Below are positions 6,973 through 15,428 of a stretch of DNA of 64,000 bases, piece after piece. The DNA comes from JAHWKV01 sp040905365 (GTDB lineage: Bacteria; Actinomycetota; CADDZG01; JAHWKV01): positions 1 through 64,000 of the forward strand of contig JBBDRQ010000064.1 in assembly GCA_040905365.1 (NCBI GenBank), in the 5' to 3' direction. The notes under the pieces were generated by a model. It saw only the letters and a program-made list of their open reading frames with translations. It made no database searches and was not told the DNA's origin. Both the position numbers and the translations under genes were made by a program. Within the stretch, counting starts at the first letter, position 1. Every line of letters begins with the position of its first letter.

Positions 6973-8402
6973 CTGTTGCGCTCCAGCAGCACGCTCATCC
7001 CGTCGGACTGCTGCGACATCCGCCCCAAAAAAAGACTTCCTTTGGCCAGCAGGTGGACCCGTTGCGCCTCTCCGGAGGTCAGGCGGCGCACGGCGTGCGG
7101 CAGGTAGCAGATCGACGATGCCAGGTGGCCCTGCGTGGGGGAGAAGCCCGGCATTCCCCGGGCGGCCGCAAACTCCGGGATCTGGGCCCGGGTGATCTCG
7201 CCCTTGCGGGCGGCGAGTCCGCCGATCATCTTGTAGTTGCGCTCGGGGACGTTGCCCGAGCCCTGCGGCTCGGTGATCTCAGGATCGTGCAGTTCGGTGG
7301 CGAAGTCGTCGACGTCGGTCATCTTGATACCGTTGCGCTCCAGCGGCTCCACGGCCAGCGCCTGCATGATCTGCGGGTTGGATCCTCCGGCGGCTATACG
7401 GTGCCGCCCGACCGTATCCAGGCGGATCCTCGGCGAGACGCCGTCGTCGGCCTCCACCAAAAAGGCGCACCCACCGACCACGTCCTCCATGACCGGCAGG
7501 TCGTGTTTGAGGTGTCCTTGGAACTTCATTCCGAGCTTCGGCAGAGAGCCCCCGGCCACTACCGCCACCCGATTGAACACGCCGGAAGAGACCAGGGCCC
7601 CCGCAAAGACCATAGCGGGGATGGGGGCGGCGCAGAAGTTCTTCACGTCGGCGCCGGAGGCCTGCTGGAGGCCGGCGGCGTCCGCGATGGCTTTGGCCAT
7701 GTTGCCGCCTCCGCGCTGGTACCGGTCGCCGACCGCTTCCTCGGAGCAGCTGAGCACGTAATCGATGGAGTCGGGGTCGATGTCGTGGTCCTCGAGCAGA
7801 CGCATCGTTGCCAGGGCGCCCGAGGCCTTGTTCACCAGGTTCTCCAGCATCACCGAAGCGGCCAGCGACTCGTCCTCCATCAAAGGACAGGCCACCCGGC
7901 CGATCAACGTGCCGTCAGGCAGGTGCAACGCAAGGCTGCCCCGAGGCTCCTCGGCGCTCAGCCCCCTGTCCGCCACGGCCTTGATGCGGTCGAAATCGAA
8001 CCGGTCGGCCATGGGGTGGCCGGCGAGCGTCTCGGAGAAGCGCCGGGCGTACTCGGTGTCGAGGCTCAGCAGGTCGAACTCGTCCACCGCGGCCATCAAC
8101 GCCAAAAACTCGGCCTCCGGCATGATTTCGCCGTCGGGGCCGAAGCGCCCGGCGTCCGGCAACTGCAGGGTGGCCCGCGGCCGGTCGGGCATGTCCCTCG
8201 GGTGCAGCGCGCCCAGGTAGGCCTGGTGGCTGGGGTAGGCCGTTGCCGCCTCGAAGCTGCGCAGGCTGCTGAGGAACCGCTCGGTTACCTCCGGGTTGTT
8301 CGGCAGCTCCCGGCTGGGCTTGGACCCGTGCCGGGCCATGCCGGGTAGGTGGGCCAGCGACTGGGTGGCTGCGCTTACGACGACTTTGCTCATCAAGCTC
8401 AA
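6969..8402 (-). CDS. grdC: GrdC-like protein (glycine/sarcosine/betaine reductase component C, beta subunit family)
   Basis: 477 residues from TTG 8402 (474 from ATG 8393). It opens SLAHLPGMARHGSKPSREL, the typical GrdC N-terminus, and has a thiolase/FabH-like fold with a Cys in VKNFCAAPIPAMVFAG at the place of the FabH nucleophile. In clostridia GrdC works with GrdD to release acetyl phosphate from a carboxymethyl-selenoether. No GrdD is seen here, so the acyl chemistry may differ. The start overlaps the end of grdB as TTGA, so it is the last gene of a three-gene operon. The 3' end shares CTAG with the PDZ gene. Confidence 0.75.
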   Translation of the reverse strand: MSLMSKVVVSAATQSLAHLPGMARHGSKPSRELPNNPEVTERFLSSLRSFEAATAYPSHQAYLGALHPRDMPDRPRATLQLPDAGRFGPDGEIMPEAEFLALMAAVDEFDLLSLDTEYARRFSETLAGHPMADRFDFDRIKAVADRGLSAEEPRGSLALHLPDGTLIGRVACPLMEDESLAASVMLENLVNKASGALATMRLLEDHDIDPDSIDYVLSCSEEAVGDRYQRGGGNMAKAIADAAGLQQASGADVKNFCAAPIPAMVFAGALVSSGVFNRVAVVAGGSLPKLGMKFQGHLKHDLPVMEDVVGGCAFLVEADDGVSPRIRLDTVGRHRIAAGGSNPQIMQALAVEPLERNGIKMTDVDDFATELHDPEITEPQGSGNVPERNYKMIGGLAARKGEITRAQIPEFAAARGMPGFSPTQGHLASSICYLPHAVRRLTSGEAQRVHLLAKGSLFLGRMSQQSDGMSVLLERNS

Positions 8403-9694
8403 TTATTAGCAGGTTGGAACACGGTCGGCTCCTTGACGGGGGTGGACACGGCCTTGAGCGCCGCCTGCAGAAGCCGGCGCCGCCAGGCTTTCTCCTCCTC
8501 GTCGCTCAAGCTGGGGTCTCCGGCGGGGTAGGGGATGCCCCGGGTGGGAACCACCCGCGGCGCGCCTACCCTTAGCGCAATGGGCACCAGGTTGCACAGC
8601 AGCGCGGTAGGGATACCGGCCCTTTCCAGTTCTTTGGCAAGCGTTGACCCGCAACGCGTTCCGGTCCCTCAGGTGGAGGTGAGAATGGCGGCCTGCACGC
8701 CCTGCTTGAGCAACTCGGCGGCCCACTCCACTCCGTAGCGGGCGCCGTCGGAGACGGTGGTCCCGTTGCCGGTGGTGACGAAGTACTCGGAGTAGATGTT
8801 GCCGATGCTCCCTTCCGACTGCATCTCCCGGGCTACGTCCAGCGGCAGGATGCGGTGGGGGTTGGCGTTGGCGATCACCGTCGCGAAGCCGCCGTGGATG
8901 CTCACGTACTCGCCCTCGGCCAGTCGATCGATCCCCTCCAACGGGTAGCGCAGCCACTTGGTGGCTCTTGCGGACTCCAGCCTTTCGGGGTTGCCGGCCG
9001 GCACCAAGCCGCCTTCGGTTAGCAGGGCTATCAGGGCGCGGGAGGCATCTTCGATCGGCGCGGCCGGCGCGACTACGGAGAAGTCCGGCCTTGGGATCTC
9101 CGTGGCCTCGCGGTCGCCGCCCAGGCGTTTGAGCGCCAGCTCCACCGCCCGGGTGGCGGCGTTGCGGTCGGCCAGGCGGTTTGTGCGGGCGCCGCCACCT
9201 ACCAGACCGTCGTCGGGACCCAGTTCCTCGCCTGCGGCCAACTTGTTGGCCGCGGCACTTAGGTTGTCGAGTGTTGCCTTCATCTCGCGGGCGGTCTTGC
9301 CGGTGGCCACCACCGGCGCCGGGGCGGCTTCGGCCACTCCGGGGTTCTCCGGGTGCATGGCGGCCAGAGCGGCCAGCCCCGCCTTGTGCGCCGCGGCTGC
9401 CACCCGGCCGCACGCGATCCCGTAGCGGCCTGAGGTAAAGGCCGGGCCGGCGATTACCATCTCCGCGTCCGCCGCGCGGATTAGCTCCAGGATCTGTTCG
9501 GGGGCGGCCGCCTCGGACGCGGCGTAGTCGTCGCCGCAGTACACGGTGGCCACGATCTGATGGTCGTCGCCGAGCATCGAGTCCAGCTTGCGGCCCGGCC
9601 CTACCGCGCCCTGTTTGGTGGCCGGACCGATGGTGGCCTGGTCTTCGCCGCCGATACCGGCAAAAAACTGGTTGACGTAGTGGACGATTTTCAC
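8399..9694 (-). CDS. grdB: GrdB-like selenoprotein B (in-frame UGA at codon 342 read as selenocysteine)
   Basis: 431 residues if UGA at 8671-8669 is read through. Upstream the protein is GrdB-like from its start (KIVHYVNQFFAGIGGED) to ILTST; after UGA the same frame continues GTGTRCG with GIPTALLCNLVPIALRVGA and a normal C-terminus, ending at TGA 8401-8399. In characterised GrdB the motif TST-Sec-GTCTRCGA is at this position. A SECIS-like hairpin follows the UGA. GTG 9694 overlaps the stop of grdE as GTGA. In clostridia GrdB with GrdE forms the substrate-specific component of glycine, sarcosine or betaine reductase; substrate here is unknown. The Cys three residues after Sec in the classical motif is Gly here. 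Confidence 0.85.
8641..8671 (-). promoter_or_regulatory. Selenocysteine UGA and SECIS-like hairpin inside grdB
   Basis: Reading the minus strand, UGA (8671-8669) is followed 11 bases later by a perfect stem GCGUUG/CAACGC (8657-8652 and 8646-8641) with the 5-base loop CGGGU. Bacterial SECIS elements are small hairpins whose apical loop lies about 16-22 bases after the UGA and carries a G-U, as here. The hairpin fits the E. coli fdhF geometry. Confidence 0.75.
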
Positions 9695-10968
9695 GACGCG
9701 GCCTCTGCGCAGGTAAGCCGTCCCCAGCCCAGCGGGCTGAGGCTCCCGTAGATAATCGCGGTGGGGATCTCCATCTCGATGGTGGACTCCACTCCCAGTA
9801 GGTCGAAAATCTCCCCTCCAAAGGTCTCCGCGACCTCCTCCAGGGTCAGCCGCTCGTCGTAGTTGCCGGTGCTGACCATGGCGGTTGCCTTGGACGGCGG
9901 CCCGACCAACGGCGGCCCGGTGCCGTCGGCTCCGCTCATCTCGGCGAAGATGCCGATGCCCGCTATGCCCATCTCCTCGCACGCGTCGATCTTCAAGGAA
10001 ATGTCCGAGTCGGCGTTGCCGCCGCCCTCCTTGGTGACTATCACCGTATCCAGGCCCATCTGGTAGGCCAAGCGCGCGGCGTGGGCCGAAACCGTTTCCT
10101 TGAGCGCTTGCTCGACCGGTTCGGGGGCGAGGATCACTCCGGCAAACTGAAGATCCTTGCCGTCGCGCTCTCGCAGGGCGCCGACCACCGGGTTGTTCTG
10201 GTGCATCCAGGTGGGGTTCTTCAGCCCGGGGTGCCCGTACTGGCCGCTGACCACCGCGCCGTCGTCGAGCTCGTTGGGGTCGATGGCCGACGGCATCGAG
10301 TTGCCCATGGAGCGACCGTAGACGAATACATCCTTAAACGCTCCCTGCGTCTGGATATTGACTATGGCGCCCACCCTGGGTAGGTGGCCGCCGGCGTTGT
10401 TGGCCAGGGACGCAAACTCCTCGGTCGACTCCGCAGGGGAGTCCAGCGCCGCTTCGGCAAGCGCGGCCGCTATACGCAGCAGCCCGCTGCGAAGGGCTTT
10501 TTCGACCTGCATCCAATCGGCATCCTTGACCGGCTTGAAGTCGATCACCAGGTTGTTGGTGGCGCCCAAGAAGGAAAGCTCCGCCGCCGGCCCGCTCATC
10601 TGCGCCAGACCCTGCTGGGCTCGGGGCAAGTAGCCGGCCACGCACACCGCGACGTTGTCCAGTATGTGCGTGGCGCCTCGGCCCTGGGGTATACCGGGTC
10701 CTACGAAGCCGGGGAATATGCCGCCGCCGCCCGGCCCCTTGGTGCGCGGTTGGACCGTGTCGAGAATTTTGACGATGCGCTTGCTCTCTCCGGGACAGGC
10801 CCAGTTGAAGTGGACCAGGTCCAGCACCGGGCTGGCAATGAGACTCTCGAGCTGATGTGCGGACACGGTCAAGTGCCCATGCTCGAGGATGGTTTGTTCG
10901 CCGAACCCTACCGACTGCACGCGGTGGTGCAGCCGGCGCAGGCCCAGAAACTCGTTGTCGTTGGACAT
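9691..10968 (-). CDS. grdE: GrdE-like protein B component, without the pyruvoyl-forming Cys
   Basis: 425 residues, close to clostridial GrdE (about 428). Family landmarks are clear: FNWACPGES near the N-terminus, GPGGGGIFPG, QTQGAFKDVFVYG, KNPTWMHQNNPV and KEGGGNADSD. In clostridial GrdE the segment before KNPT reads SGNCVSACD and the proprotein is cut at the Asn-Cys to make a pyruvoyl group. Here it reads SGQYGHPGL (residues 241-249), with no Cys. Cleavage by the known route therefore looks impossible. First gene of the operon; grdB overlaps its stop. Confidence 0.8.
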   Translation of the reverse strand: MSNDNEFLGLRRLHHRVQSVGFGEQTILEHGHLTVSAHQLESLIASPVLDLVHFNWACPGESKRIVKILDTVQPRTKGPGGGGIFPGFVGPGIPQGRGATHILDNVAVCVAGYLPRAQQGLAQMSGPAAELSFLGATNNLVIDFKPVKDADWMQVEKALRSGLLRIAAALAEAALDSPAESTEEFASLANNAGGHLPRVGAIVNIQTQGAFKDVFVYGRSMGNSMPSAIDPNELDDGAVVSGQYGHPGLKNPTWMHQNNPVVGALRERDGKDLQFAGVILAPEPVEQALKETVSAHAARLAYQMGLDTVIVTKEGGGNADSDISLKIDACEEMGIAGIGIFAEMSGADGTGPPLVGPPSKATAMVSTGNYDERLTLEEVAETFGGEIFDLLGVESTIEMEIPTAIIYGSLSPLGWGRLTCAEAAS

Positions 10969-11016
10969 GCTCCCTAGTCTAATAGCTGACCGGACCTTGA
11001 GAACCGGCCTGCGCCC

Positions 11017-11496
11017 TCAGCGGGCCGGATACTGGCGGCTGGCCGGCGGCAGGTTCCACCGGCGGGCGATCAGCTCGGCGTTTAGGTCGTCGATGAGCTT
11101 TTGGGCAACCTGCTTCGATCGCGGATTCTCATTGAGCATGAAGTAGCTGCCTATGGGTATACGCCCGCCGTCGCAGAGGCGGGCCACCGGGACCTTGGTT
11201 CCGAAGTACTTGATCTTTCCGTACTCGAATTCTTTTATCTGGTCCCAGGGCGCCTTGCGCGTCGTGAGCAGGTTCCGGGCTATGAACCCCTCCTCGGTGC
11301 ACAACGCACCCATCCTGGAGGCGCGGACGGCCAGAACCAGTGAAACCGTCCCAAGAATTACGCCGGGTATCAGCACCGGCAGCTGAGCGCGCTCGGGGTA
11401 CGTGGTGATCATGTAATAAGCGGTGGAGGCCAGCATGACGAGTGTGGCCGCGATCTGCTGGCCCAGGGATCGGAAGTACCTATCAGGATGCTTCAA
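11017..11496 (-). CDS. Two-helix membrane protein with a PH-like cytoplasmic domain
   Basis: 159 residues: a short cytoplasmic N-terminus, two hydrophobic segments (about 13-32 and 39-58), then a soluble part with CTEEGFIARNLLTTRKAPWDQ, a pattern typical of small bacterial PH domains that follow two membrane helices (RxxG...GI..R.......W..I). The function of such proteins is mostly unknown. It lies 48 bases upstream of grdE on the same strand, so it may share a transcript with the grd-like operon, and is divergent from the next membrane protein gene. Confidence 0.6.
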   Translation of the reverse strand: MKHPDRYFRSLGQQIAATLVMLASTAYYMITTYPERAQLPVLIPGVILGTVSLVLAVRASRMGALCTEEGFIARNLLTTRKAPWDQIKEFEYGKIKYFGTKVPVARLCDGGRIPIGSYFMLNENPRSKQVAQKLIDDLNAELIARRWNLPPASRQYPAR

Positions 11497-11560
11497 CGTT
11501 CAACCTCACTGCGCTGCGGCGATCGGATTAGACTCCGAGTTAAACAAGAGGGGGATTGTC

Positions 11561-12028
11561 GTGGGTTTCTTTGATTTTATGTTAGTGCTCCATGTCGTGG
11601 GAGCCGTGGCCGGCCTGGGTCCGGTCTTCGGATTCACGATAACGGGGCCGATGGCCTCCAGGGTCGGCGGCGAGCCGGCGCTGGGGATCATGCAGTCCAT
11701 GTTGAAGATTGCGCGCGGCATCATTCTCCCAATGGCCGTCCTCCAGGGCGTCACCGGCGTCGCCTTGATAAATCTCGGCGGCTGGGACGTGAACTTCGGC
11801 AGTCACGAATGGTTGCTGATCTCTATTGTCCTTTACCTGGCCATGCTCGCCGTGGCCTTCTTCATCCAGCTGCCGACTCTGTCCAATCTGGTGGGCATGG
11901 CCAAGGGCGGCAGCCAGTCGTCGGCGGACTTCGGCGCCCTGCAGAAAAAGGCCGCGGGTGCCGGAAGCCTGCTCGTGCTCCTGGTGGTGGTGCTCACCGT
12001 CTTGATGGTCCTCAAGCCGGGGAGCTAG
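11561..12028 (+). CDS. Four-helix membrane protein, DUF2269-like
   Basis: 155 residues, nearly all hydrophobic, with about four membrane helices (residues 3-25, 45-66, 82-103, 131-151). The opening FFDFMLVLHVVGAVAGLGP resembles the DUF2269 integral membrane family, whose role is unknown. GTG 11561 is chosen because AGAGGGGGA precedes it; upstream in-frame starts lie inside the divergent gene. Its TAG shares a CTAG with the convergent oxidoreductase gene. Confidence 0.65.
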   Translation: MGFFDFMLVLHVVGAVAGLGPVFGFTITGPMASRVGGEPALGIMQSMLKIARGIILPMAVLQGVTGVALINLGGWDVNFGSHEWLLISIVLYLAMLAVAFFIQLPTLSNLVGMAKGGSQSSADFGALQKKAAGAGSLLVLLVVVLTVLMVLKPGS

Positions 12029-13455
12029 GGGACCAGTCCGAACTCTTGCTTAAGCGCGCTGCGCGCCGCAAAGTGGCCGCACATGCCGTGCACCCCCCCT
12101 CCGGGCGGGGTTGACGAGGAGCACAGGTACACACCCGGTATTGGCGTGGAGTAAGGGTTGACCTTTACCACCGGGCGGGTGAAAAGCTGCCAGATATCCT
12201 GCACCCCGCCGTTGATGTCGCCGCCGACGTAGTTGCCGTTGTAATCCTGGAGGCGCCCCGGACCCATCCGGTGCCGGGCGAGGACGAGGTCCTTGAAACC
12301 GGGCGCCGCCTGCTCGATCTGGTTCTCCATCGCCTCGGTCCGGTCGCCGTCGTATCCGGTGGGCACGTGGCAGTAGCCCCACAAAGTGTGCTTACCCTCG
12401 GGCGCCCGGGAGGGGTCGGTGAGGCTCTGCTGTGCCACGATCATGTAGGGCCGCTCGGTCACCCCGCCCGTCCATATCTGCAACTCGGAGAAGGCTATCT
12501 CCTCAAGGGTCCCGCCCAGGTGGATGGTACCCGCTTGCCGTAGCCGTTCGTCGGTCCACGGGACCGGCCCGTCCAGTGCCCAGTCCACCTTGAAGGTACC
12601 CGGGCCGTAGCGGAACCGCTGCAGCTGCCGGAGATAGCCGCCGGAGAGACGGCCGCCGGCCAAAGTAATCAACTGGCGGGGCCCGACGTCCAGGAGCACC
12701 GCCTTGTGTGGCGGAAGCTCCGCCAGGTCCCGCACCTGCCACCCGGTGATCACCGACCCGCCCAGCGACTTGAGGTAGGAGACCAGGGCGCCGGCGATGT
12801 TCCGGGAGCCCCCCTCGGCCATCGGCCAGCCGTGGGAATGGGCCAAAAAACCCAGAACTAGCGCGAACCCGCCGGTGGCCAGGCGGTGCAACGGCAGGCC
12901 GGCGTGCGCGGCCAGTCCGGCGACGAGTGCTCGGGCGGCCGGGCCGTCGAACCGGCCGGCGACGCCTTGAGCCGAGCGAACCGCGTTGACCCCAAAGCGC
13001 GCCGCGGCCAGCGGAGACTCGGGCAGCCGAGGCGGCGCCAGGAACTGGCTCAACAGCGCGTCCGCCGATTTCACCAGTGGGTTCATCAGTGCGGCGTAGG
13101 AGGCCGCGTCGGCGCCCAGGGACCGCCCCGTCGCCTCGACGGAACGCTGCATGATCGCCGCGCGGCCCCCGTCCAGGGGGTGGGCGAAAGCAACCCCGGG
13201 GTGAAGCATCCGCAGCCCGTGGTCGTTCAAAGGCAGGGAGGACAAAAACGGGGAGCCCATCAGTGTCGGGTGGATTGCCGAGCAGACATCGTGGATGAAG
13301 CCGGGCTCGGTAAGCTCGGCCGAGCGCAGGCCGCCGCCGAGGGTATCGGCCGCCTCGATGACCTGGACCGTGAGCCCAGCCTGCGCCGCGGTGATCGCCG
13401 CGGCCAGCCCGTTGGGCCCCGAACCCACTACGACCACATCGAAACCGTCCGTCAT
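12025..13455 (-). CDS. Phytoene-desaturase-like FAD/NAD(P)-binding oxidoreductase
   Basis: 476 residues with an N-terminal Rossmann motif VVVVGSGPNGLAAAITAAQA and the following E of VIEAADTLGGGLRS, as in the CrtI/amine-oxidase superfamily, plus a C-terminal flavin contact near GVYLCSSSTPPGGGVHGMCG. Relatives of this actinobacterial branch are usually annotated only as NAD(P)/FAD-dependent oxidoreductases; there are no carotenoid genes nearby, so a carotenoid substrate is not supported. Single gene between a convergent membrane protein and a divergent lipoprotein. Confidence 0.8.
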   Translation of the reverse strand: MTDGFDVVVVGSGPNGLAAAITAAQAGLTVQVIEAADTLGGGLRSAELTEPGFIHDVCSAIHPTLMGSPFLSSLPLNDHGLRMLHPGVAFAHPLDGGRAAIMQRSVEATGRSLGADAASYAALMNPLVKSADALLSQFLAPPRLPESPLAAARFGVNAVRSAQGVAGRFDGPAARALVAGLAAHAGLPLHRLATGGFALVLGFLAHSHGWPMAEGGSRNIAGALVSYLKSLGGSVITGWQVRDLAELPPHKAVLLDVGPRQLITLAGGRLSGGYLRQLQRFRYGPGTFKVDWALDGPVPWTDERLRQAGTIHLGGTLEEIAFSELQIWTGGVTERPYMIVAQQSLTDPSRAPEGKHTLWGYCHVPTGYDGDRTEAMENQIEQAAPGFKDLVLARHRMGPGRLQDYNGNYVGGDINGGVQDIWQLFTRPVVKVNPYSTPIPGVYLCSSSTPPGGGVHGMCGHFAARSALKQEFGLVP

Positions 13456-13601
13456 GTTCGCCTACGGCCCCGTTCCACTGGTTGGGCACATGTCCACCCA
13501 GCGTAAGCCACCCGGGAGGGCCGCGCCGCCGCCGAGATCCACGCTGCGACGCCGCAGGCTTGGTCCTGGTGCCGGGGTCCGGCAGGGGCCACAATAGGAT
13601 T

Positions 13602-14543
13602 ATGAGAGGCCTGTGCAGCGAGGCAACGAGGGCGAGGGGCTTGGCTCTGAGCATCTCGGTGCTGCTGGTCGCTTCGGCGTGCGGTGGATCTCCCGGCGGT
13701 GACGGGACACAGGTTACGAGTCCTACGCCCGGCGCGGGACCGCCGGCGCAAAGCCCGACGGTGGACCCGGCCGAGTCGCTCGAATCGAAGGTGGACTCTC
13801 CGGCGGTGGTGGTCGGGCCGGCCACGGTGGCCGGATGGTGGGACGGCGGCCGGTGGGTCCGGGCGGACGGGACCTTGCCGGTGCCCGCGGAAGGCGGCGA
13901 GTCCTACAAGCTGGTCGGCTTGTCCTCCGAGGTGGAGCAAGCCACCGGATCCGAGGTGATGAAAGGTTGTGAGCCTGTTCCCGGCTCCTCCAAGATTGAG
14001 GTTGAGGGCCTGCGGCGATCCTTTAACGACCCGCTGGAGCAGACCCGTATCGCCGTTAGCGGCGTGGCCGACCCGGTTCCGAGGCAGGCCGCGCAACTTC
14101 CTGCGTCGGCCCCCTACGTGGAGGCAGCCCGGTCCCTGCTCGCGGAGCGTGGCGTGCAGGAGGAGTTTCCGCAGGTCGTGCAGGTGGTCAGGGTCGACCT
14201 GGACGGCGACGGCCGGGACGAGGCAGCCGTGGTGGCCGAACGTATCGCGGACCAGCAGGGTCTGTTCGGCAGACCCGGCGACTACTCGATGGTCTTCGTG
14301 CGCAGCGTTGTAGACGAACAGGTTGTGACCTCGGTCATCGCCGAGACCGTGGCCGAGGACGAGCCGGGGGTAACCCCGTTCGTGCAGTCCCACCGGGTGT
14401 CGGCCGCGGCCGATCTCAACGGCGACGGCCGCATGGAGCTTGTGGTAGCGGCCAAGTACTATGAAGGAGCCGGTGTCGTTTTTTACGAGCTCGGCAGCGA
14501 CGGCCGGGTGAGTGAGATCCTGGCCAGCGGCTGCGGGGCCTAG
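13602..14543 (+). CDS. Secreted lipoprotein with FG-GAP/VCBS-like DxDGDG repeats
   Basis: 313 residues. ATG 13602 gives a lipoprotein signal ending LLVASAC (Cys about residue 27), followed by a Ser/Pro/Thr-rich linker. Two calcium-binding-type segments, VDLDGDGRDEAAVV and ADLNGDGRMELVVAA, flank a long domain and resemble FG-GAP/VCBS propeller repeats. It probably sits on the outer face of the membrane. Frames upstream of 13602 overlap the divergent gene. Exact role unknown. Confidence 0.7.
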   Translation: MRGLCSEATRARGLALSISVLLVASACGGSPGGDGTQVTSPTPGAGPPAQSPTVDPAESLESKVDSPAVVVGPATVAGWWDGGRWVRADGTLPVPAEGGESYKLVGLSSEVEQATGSEVMKGCEPVPGSSKIEVEGLRRSFNDPLEQTRIAVSGVADPVPRQAAQLPASAPYVEAARSLLAERGVQEEFPQVVQVVRVDLDGDGRDEAAVVAERIADQQGLFGRPGDYSMVFVRSVVDEQVVTSVIAETVAEDEPGVTPFVQSHRVSAAADLNGDGRMELVVAAKYYEGAGVVFYELGSDGRVSEILASGCGA

Positions 14544-14568
14544 GACCTAACCCCAACGGAGGAGGGCA

Positions 14569-15402
14569 ATGTCGGATTCAGTGAAGGTCGGGTATCAGGG
14601 GGAGCCGGGCGCACACAGCGAAAAGGCCGCTCGGATGCTGTTTCCCAACGCGACCCTTCAGCCCTTCCGGTCGTTCCACAAGGTCTTCGAGGCCACCGAA
14701 ATAGGCGCCACCGACTACGGAGTGGTCCCGCTGGAGAACTCGCACGCGGGGTCGATCAACGACACCTACGATCTGCTGGTCCGTCACGGCGTACAGATCA
14801 TCGCCGAGACGATCGTGCGGATCCACCACTGCCTGCTCGCACCCCGTTCGGTGGAGATCACCGACGTGCAGTACGTGTACTCGCACCCGCAGGCGCTTGA
14901 GCAGTGCGAGGAATTCTTGGATTCGTTGCGCGCCGAGCGCATCGCCGTCTACGACACGGCAGGCGCCGCGCGCCTGATCGCCGAGGAGGACAAGCCGGGT
15001 TCGGCGGCCTTGGCGTCCGCCGAGGCGGCCGAGCTGTACGATCTGCACATCCTTGAGCGCAACATCGAGGATCGTGCCGACAACTCGACGAAGTTCGTGG
15101 CCATTAGCCGCAGCGCCACGGATCTGGTGGGCTCTCCGGAGAAGACATCCATCGTCTTCGCCACCGCCAACATCCCCGGGGCGCTGTACGCGTGCCTGCA
15201 GGAATTTTCAGACCGGAAGTTGAACCTGACCAAGCTGGAGAGCCGCCCGTCGGGCGCCAAGGCGTGGCAGTACCGTTTCTACCTCGACTTCGACGCCCCC
15301 ACCAAAGACCCGGTAGCCCAGGACCTGCTGTCGGCCCTGGCCTCGCAGACCTCGTTTCTGCGAGTGCTGGGCTCCTACCCAAAGGCTAAGCCGGAGGAGT
15401 AG
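14569..15402 (+). CDS. pheA: Prephenate dehydratase
   Basis: 277 residues converting prephenate to phenylpyruvate in phenylalanine synthesis. The catalytic domain (about 1-185) shows GYQGEPGAHSEKAA, DYGVVPLENSHAGSI, HCLLA and DNSTKFVAIS, in which Thr-Lys-Phe is the family catalytic triplet. The C-terminal ACT domain (about 195-275) has the ESRP motif in KLESRPSGAKAWQYRFYLDF, the phenylalanine feedback site. ATG 14569 follows a GGAGG. It is the monofunctional type, without chorismate mutase. Confidence 0.95.
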   Translation: MSDSVKVGYQGEPGAHSEKAARMLFPNATLQPFRSFHKVFEATEIGATDYGVVPLENSHAGSINDTYDLLVRHGVQIIAETIVRIHHCLLAPRSVEITDVQYVYSHPQALEQCEEFLDSLRAERIAVYDTAGAARLIAEEDKPGSAALASAEAAELYDLHILERNIEDRADNSTKFVAISRSATDLVGSPEKTSIVFATANIPGALYACLQEFSDRKLNLTKLESRPSGAKAWQYRFYLDFDAPTKDPVAQDLLSALASQTSFLRVLGSYPKAKPEE

Positions 15403-15428
15403 CGGTTCCGGCCGGGGCCCGGCTGCTA
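15399..15428. terminator. Possible bidirectional hairpin between convergent pheA and pntAA
   Basis: GTAGC at 15399-15403 and GCTAC at 15424-15428 enclose a GC-rich inner stem (GCCGGGGCCCGGC). Both stop codons are inside the outer arms. No T-run follows on either side, so termination strength is uncertain. Confidence 0.35.

Noticed and set aside
7053..8348. 431-codon open frame on the plus strand opposite grdC
   Set aside because: High-GC shadow of a well-supported gene; its composition (His/Gly/Arg/Val-rich) has no domain pattern.
8669..8671. UGA in grdB as a disabling nonsense mutation
   Set aside because: The frame continues for 90 codons with strong GrdB similarity, the UGA is at the family Sec position and a SECIS-like hairpin follows.
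12503..13825. 440-codon frame overlapping the desaturase-like gene
   Set aside because: Arg/Gly/Pro-rich shadow frame; the FAD-binding motif is in the other frame.
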